A DNA stretch of 44,610 bases from an uncultured Collinsella sp. (lineage in GTDB: Bacteria > Actinomycetota > Coriobacteriia > Coriobacteriales > Coriobacteriaceae): positions 1-44,610 of the forward strand of contig URIJ01000001.1 of NCBI GenBank assembly GCA_900547835.1, in the 5' to 3' direction. Positions within the stretch are counted from its first letter, which is position 1. The number at the start of each line of letters is the position of its first letter. The notes beneath the pieces were generated by a model. That model made no database searches. It saw only the letters and a program-made list of their open reading frames with translations, and was not told the DNA's origin. The translations under genes and the position numbers were made by a program. Shown here in pieces: positions 41,320 through 44,610 of the stretch.

Positions 41320-41339
41320 GACGGGCAAGGGAGAGATAT

Positions 41340-44036
<2,697 letters not shown>

Positions 44037-44055
44037 GGTTCACTCGGGGGCGCGT

Positions 44056-44156
44056 CCCGATGCTTTGCTCTCCGCTGCGGACAGTCCTGCGCAAGACGGA
44101 CAGCACATTAAGTGCTGTCCTTTGCGTGCGGAACTTGCGGCGAGCAAAGCATCGGG
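44056..44156 (+). repeat. large structured element 2 downstream of valS
   Basis: A 15-bp perfect outer stem CCCGATGCTTTGCTC (44056-44070) with GAGCAAAGCATCGGG (44142-44156), extended inward by CCGC/GCGG, encloses a 9-bp inner hairpin GGACAGCAC (44098-44106) with GTGCTGTCC (44112-44120) around ATTAA. The joining segments hold CAGTCCTGCGC (44082-44092) and GCGTGCGGAACTT (44124-44136), matching the same positions in element 1 read on the - strand. It starts 20 bp after the valS stop. No T run follows. Confidence 0.88.
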
Positions 44157-44261
44157 CCGCTCCTAGTTCGTTTACGTTGTTGTTTGCATCTGGCGTGTTA
44201 GGGCCACTGGGTTGTGGCCTTGATCTCGCTGCAAGCGGGTAAAGGCTGATATTGTCAACGT

Positions 44262-44294
44262 GAGGGGCTCATTCTTTTTGATGGGCCTCTTTTT
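44262..44294 (+). terminator. probable terminator between valS and folC
   Basis: GAGG-(GG)-CTCAT (44262-44272) pairs with ATGGG-CCTC (44281-44289), with two bulged G and G-T pairs, followed by TTTTTC. Between element 2 and this site only a small GGCCAC/GTGGCC hairpin is seen. Confidence 0.6.
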
Positions 44295-44316
44295 CTGTTA
44301 TGGGGGACTTTGGGTT

Positions 44317-44610
44317 ATGGCTAAGCGTTCTGGGTCGTATGTCGTTCCTTTTTCGTTTGATTTGCTTTCGTTTGGTGAGGCTGTTGGGCTGGCTGCTGAT
44401 ACGGGGCGGATTTCTGGGGATGCTGGTCCTTTGCTCGAGACGGTTGTCGATATGCTCGATGAGCTGGGACGTCCGGATGAGTATTTCGATTGCATTCAGG
44501 TTGCCGGTACCAATGGCAAGACTTCGACCACGCGTTTTTCGGCTGCCATCCTTCGTGGTGAGGGGCTCAAGACCGCACTGTATACGTCTCCGCAGTTGGT
44601 GCGCTATCCC
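44317..44610 (+). CDS. folC: folylpolyglutamate synthase/dihydrofolate synthase, N-terminal part
   Basis: The frame opens with ATG at 44317 (GGGGGA nine bases upstream) and runs off the window end; 98 residues are visible. The signature is the ATP loop VAGTNGKTSTTRFSAAIL at about residue 63, followed by ALYTSPQLVRYP, the typical FolC/Mur-ligase start. It adds glutamate to folates. The first 30 codons use more T-ending codons (tct, ggg, ttt) than the genes before it. valS-folC neighbours are common in many bacteria. Confidence 0.9.
   Translation, partial: MAKRSGSYVVPFSFDLLSFGEAVGLAADTGRISGDAGPLLETVVDMLDELGRPDEYFDCIQVAGTNGKTSTTRFSAAILRGEGLKTALYTSPQLVRYP

Noticed and set aside
41111..41339. T-box riboswitch upstream of valS
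   Set aside because: None of the T-box sequence (TGGNACCGCG-type) or a terminator/antiterminator pair is seen; the large palindrome has no T run.

Overview
The window looks like a chromosomal segment of a gut Coriobacteriia, most likely Collinsella or a close relative. This is inferred from the GC-rich coding style, the gene set and recalled family resemblance; no database was searched. Nearly all long genes are on the + strand. The exception is one accessory patch at 5.2-8.8 kb on the - strand.

Layout. 1-3486: the end of an acyl-CoA dehydratase activase-like gene, then a selenium operon: selD (itself read through an in-frame UGA), a YedF-type sulfurtransferase, a small DUF3343 protein and a cysteine-desulfurase-like enzyme. 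3564-5170: a BrnQ branched-chain amino acid carrier, then tRNA-Pro and tRNA-Gly behind a strong promoter. 5252-8838: an accessory patch with two copies of a 69-bp palindrome, one split by an IS3-family element, an AbiEi/DUF559-like gene, and a RelB/PIN-domain toxin-antitoxin pair. 9201-24617: a formate hydrogenlyase operon: HydN-like ferredoxin, selenocysteine FdhF, HyfA to HyfI, HycH, the HycI protease and a FocA formate channel. 24740-31762: an orphan molybdopterin oxidoreductase, selA, selB, a third 69-bp palindrome, a tRNA-Sec gene (selC), mobA, and a second DUF3343 protein with a Cys-rich head. 32019-37241: NADP-type glutamate dehydrogenase and a two-gene molybdenum hydroxylase of the xanthine dehydrogenase type. 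37382-44610: tRNA-Leu, tig, clpP, clpX, valS and the start of folC. Two large structured DNA/RNA elements flank valS.

How it fits together. SelD makes selenophosphate, SelA converts Ser-tRNA-Sec to Sec-tRNA-Sec, and SelB brings it to UGA codons in fdhF and in selD itself. MobA makes the guanylated molybdopterin cofactor that FdhF needs. FdhF oxidises formate, the HydN and HyfA ferredoxins carry the electrons, and the membrane HyfBCDEFGHI complex makes H2. HyfB, HyfD and HyfF are three antiporter-like subunits, so ion pumping is possible. YedF, DUF3343 and the desulfurase, with the fused molybdenum hydroxylase, are what is expected where a second, labile-selenium molybdenum cofactor is used; that link is inference.

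The most unusual signals are a covarying structured element present twice in opposite orientation around valS, a family of constant-length 69-bp palindromes (one carrying an IS in its loop), and a tRNA-Sec gene whose anticodon loop seems to have C instead of the near-universal U at position 33.
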